In this document: one piece after another, positions 20,986-23,128 of the stretch
How positions within the stretch are numbered: the first letter of the stretch is position 1
Layout of the letters: each line of letters begins with the position of its first letter
DNA from: JBCBJZ01 sp038522635
Lineage (GTDB): Bacteria; Pseudomonadota; Alphaproteobacteria; Rhizobiales; Hyphomicrobiaceae
DNA length: 23,128 nucleotides
Direction: 5' to 3'
Assembly: GCA_038522635.1 (NCBI GenBank)
Contig: JBCBJZ010000049.1
Span: 1-23,128, forward strand
The notes under the pieces: generated by a model
The model's input: only the letters and a program-made list of their open reading frames with translations
Told to the model about the DNA's origin: nothing
Database searches by the model: none
Program-made: the position numbers and the translations under genes

Positions 20986-23064
20986 ATGGTCAGCGTCACA
21001 CCCTCTGACACCGTCGCCGCCACCGGCCCTCAACCCACGGCCGACGACGCTGAACTACCGATCTCGCGCTACACGTTTATCGACCACGTCTCGCACTTTT
21101 CCGGGCTCGCCGTCGCCCAGCTCTATATCGTTTGCGCCGGGATCACGCTCTACGAGGTGACGTCGCGCTACGTTTTCGACAAGCCCACCCAATGGGCCTT
21201 CGAAATGGTGATGGTGCTTTGCGCCACCGCCTGGATGATCTCCGCCGGCTACGTGACGCTGAAAAAGCGCCACATCGGGATCACCGTCTTCTACCAGATG
21301 GCGGGCGCGCGCACGCGGTGGGCGCTTGACCTGTTCGCCATGCTGGTCGGCATCCTGGCGCTCTTCCTGCTGCTTTCCGACAGCACCATCCGCGCTCTTG
21401 AATCGATCCGCCTCGTCGAGCGCATGGGCAGCGCCTTCGACAGCCCCCAGCCGATGATGTTGAAGACCATGTTGGTGGTCGGCGCGCTGATCTACCTGAT
21501 CCAGCTCCTCGTCAATCTGACCCGGCACTTTACGTCTCCGCTTTTGCGCGCCGCCACGATCGCGCTCGGCATTGTCGTGCTCGGCCGACTCGCGGTGTTG
21601 GTGGTCACCTTCTACGTCGGTAACGAAGGGATTCTTGCCAGCATCAACGGCGTCTTCGACCAAGTCAGCAGCAGTCTCGATCCCTCCAAGGTAATCGACG
21701 CGCGCTCCTACGACATCGGCATCGTGAGCGGCCTGATCGTCTTGGCGTTGCTGCTGTTGATGACCACGGGGATGCCGCTTGGCATCGTTACATTGATCGT
21801 CTCGGTGCTTTGCGCGCTCATCTTTTTCGGGCCGCGCGGGCTCTATCTCGTTTCAACGAACGCGTTTGGCCTGCTTGAAAAATATCCGCTCGTGGCCGTC
21901 CCCTTGTTCGTGCTGATGGCATCGATCTTGGAGCGGGCCGGGATCGCTGAAGACCTCTTCGATGCGATGTCGATCTTCGCGGGCGGGCTGCGCGGCGGCG
22001 TGGCGTTGCAGACGGTCGCGGTCGCCGTGGTGCTCGCGGCGATGTCAGGCGTGATGGGCGGCGAGATCGTCATGCTTGGCCTGGTGGCGCTGCCGCAAAT
22101 GCTGCGGCTTGGCTATGACCGCAAGCTTGCCATCGGGCTCATATGTGCCTCTGGCGCACTCGCAACCCTGATCCCGCCCAGCATCATCATGATCGTCTAC
22201 GGGCTGTCCGCCGATGTCGCCATCGGGGACCTGTTTTTGGCGGGTGCGCTGCCGGGGCTGATGCTTGCAACCTTCTACGCAAGCTACGTGCTGGCACGCT
22301 GCAACCTGGACCATTCGCTGGCTCCCACGGCTGCGGAAGTGGCCGCGATGAAGGGCGGCGATGCCGGCCTATCGGGTCCCCGCGTGCTCGCGGTCATCTT
22401 GTGCATCTTGCTGATCGGGGCCGTGATGGGCTCGATCTACGCGGGCGTCGCGACGGTGACGGAAGCGGCCGGCGTCGGCGTTTTCGGTGCGCTGCTCGTC
22501 GCGCTCGTACGCAACCAGTTCTCGTGGTCGCTGCTGCAGCAGGCGCTGACCGGCACCATGTCGACGGTCGGCACCATCATCTGGCTGATCCTCGGCGCGG
22601 TGGCGTTCGTCGGCATCTATAACCTCATCGGCGGGGCGAACTTCATGCGCTCGCTGTTCTCCGACATGGGGCTTTCCGCGTTCGGCGTCATCTTCGTGAT
22701 GATGGGCATCCTGGTGATCCTTGGCACCTTCATGGAATGGATCGCGATCGTGTTCATCACGGTGCCCGTGTTTGCGCCTGTCGTGAAAGCGATGGCGCCC
22801 GAATTGGGCCTCGATCCCGACTGGGCGGCGGTCTGGTTCGGGGTGTTGTTCGTGATGAACATCCAGATTTATTTCCTCTCGCCACCGTTTGGACCGGCCT
22901 GCTTCTGGCTTAAATCGGTAGCGCCCAAGGACATCTCGTTGCAGGAAATATTCGTTGCGGTGCTGCCGTTCATCGTGTTGCAAATCATCGGGTTGATCCT
23001 GGTTATGGTGTTCCCGCAGATCGCGCTGGCGCTGCCGCAATGGCTGCAATCACTCGGCAATTGA
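20986..23064 (+). CDS. dctQM: TRAP transporter fused permease (DctQ-DctM)
   Basis: This is the membrane component of the TRAP importer, with small and large subunits fused in one 692-residue chain. The DctQ part (about 30-185) has the typical YEVTSRYVFDKPTQWAFE followed by AGYVTLKKRHIGI. After linker helices, the DctM part (about 242-690) begins DIGIVSGLIVLALLLLMTTG and includes LEKYPLVAVPLFVLMASILE, MSGVMGGEIVMLGLVALPQM and ASGALATLIPPSIIMIVYG. The C-terminus contains NIQIYFLSPPFGPACFWLKS. ATG 20986 is chosen because upstream sequence is Arg/Pro-rich and lies partly in the inverted repeat; the next in-frame ATG upstream is at 20866. The ribosome binding site is weak (TGAGA). The stop codon lies in a tandem repeat. 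The fused form has precedent in the family. Confidence 0.93.
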   Translation: MVSVTPSDTVAATGPQPTADDAELPISRYTFIDHVSHFSGLAVAQLYIVCAGITLYEVTSRYVFDKPTQWAFEMVMVLCATAWMISAGYVTLKKRHIGITVFYQMAGARTRWALDLFAMLVGILALFLLLSDSTIRALESIRLVERMGSAFDSPQPMMLKTMLVVGALIYLIQLLVNLTRHFTSPLLRAATIALGIVVLGRLAVLVVTFYVGNEGILASINGVFDQVSSSLDPSKVIDARSYDIGIVSGLIVLALLLLMTTGMPLGIVTLIVSVLCALIFFGPRGLYLVSTNAFGLLEKYPLVAVPLFVLMASILERAGIAEDLFDAMSIFAGGLRGGVALQTVAVAVVLAAMSGVMGGEIVMLGLVALPQMLRLGYDRKLAIGLICASGALATLIPPSIIMIVYGLSADVAIGDLFLAGALPGLMLATFYASYVLARCNLDHSLAPTAAEVAAMKGGDAGLSGPRVLAVILCILLIGAVMGSIYAGVATVTEAAGVGVFGALLVALVRNQFSWSLLQQALTGTMSTVGTIIWLILGAVAFVGIYNLIGGANFMRSLFSDMGLSAFGVIFVMMGILVILGTFMEWIAIVFITVPVFAPVVKAMAPELGLDPDWAAVWFGVLFVMNIQIYFLSPPFGPACFWLKSVAPKDISLQEIFVAVLPFIVLQIIGLILVMVFPQIALALPQWLQSLGN

Positions 23065-23096
23065 GCGTAAGGGTGCAGTTGAGCGTAAGGGTGCGG
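23061..23096. repeat. 18-base tandem repeat at the dctQM stop codon
   Basis: TTGAGCGTAAGGGTGCAG (23061-23078) is followed at once by TTGAGCGTAAGGGTGCGG (23079-23096), which differs at one base. The stop codon TGA (23062-23064) is in the first unit. A third, degraded unit (GCGGGTGCAG) appears at about 23104-23113, and the window ends shortly afterwards. Confidence 0.75.
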
Positions 23097-23128
23097 CTGG
23101 CATGCGGGTGCAGCTGAAGCGTCATGCG

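Overview
The window is GC-rich and reads as a chromosomal stretch of an alphaproteobacterium, probably of the Hyphomicrobiales/Rhodospirillales type. The main pointers are a SAM-II riboswitch in front of metZ, the long two-domain dCTP deaminase typical of that class, tightly overlapping transport operons, and paralogous leuCD, TRAP and Liv genes. No insertion sequence, prophage, CRISPR array, tRNA or rRNA was recognised.

Layout. (1) 1-3756, plus strand: the end of a periplasmic binding protein gene, then livH-livM-livG-livF, a branched-chain amino acid/amide ABC importer with overlapping or nearly overlapping cistrons. A strong stem-loop separates the binding protein gene from livH. (2) 3819-7754: housekeeping biosynthesis. 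dcd (minus) is divergent from metZ (plus), which carries a SAM-II riboswitch leader. metZ converges on argE (minus). (3) 7755-13395: a 465-base divergent intergenic region rich in small inverted repeats, then a two-gene RND efflux system (membrane fusion protein plus a 1137-residue pump). (4) 13396-13618: a repeat-bearing gap. (5) 13619-15789, minus strand: a PimC-like acyl-CoA dehydrogenase followed by 3-hydroxybutyrate dehydrogenase. (6) 15957-23064: an aconitase-family pair (leuC, leuD), a YbiC/HcxB-like hydroxycarboxylate dehydrogenase on the opposite strand, a predicted 42-residue membrane peptide, and a TRAP importer made of DctP and a fused DctQM permease.

How the parts may work together. 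Regions 5 and 6 look like a carboxylate uptake and catabolism neighbourhood. The TRAP system would import a 2-hydroxy or 2-oxo acid, the Ldh2-type enzyme would interconvert hydroxy and keto forms, the LeuCD-like isomerase would shift a hydroxyl group, and the acyl-CoA and 3-hydroxybutyrate dehydrogenases would handle downstream acyl-CoA or ketone-body chemistry. The substrate cannot be read from the sequence, and the link between these genes is inference.

The least routine signals are non-coding. They are the SAM-II aptamer with a distant Shine-Dalgarno site and nearby complementary segments that could form its expression platform; long stem-loops placed just after both binding-protein genes; and short tandem repeats at three different gene 3' ends, two of which contain the stop codon.
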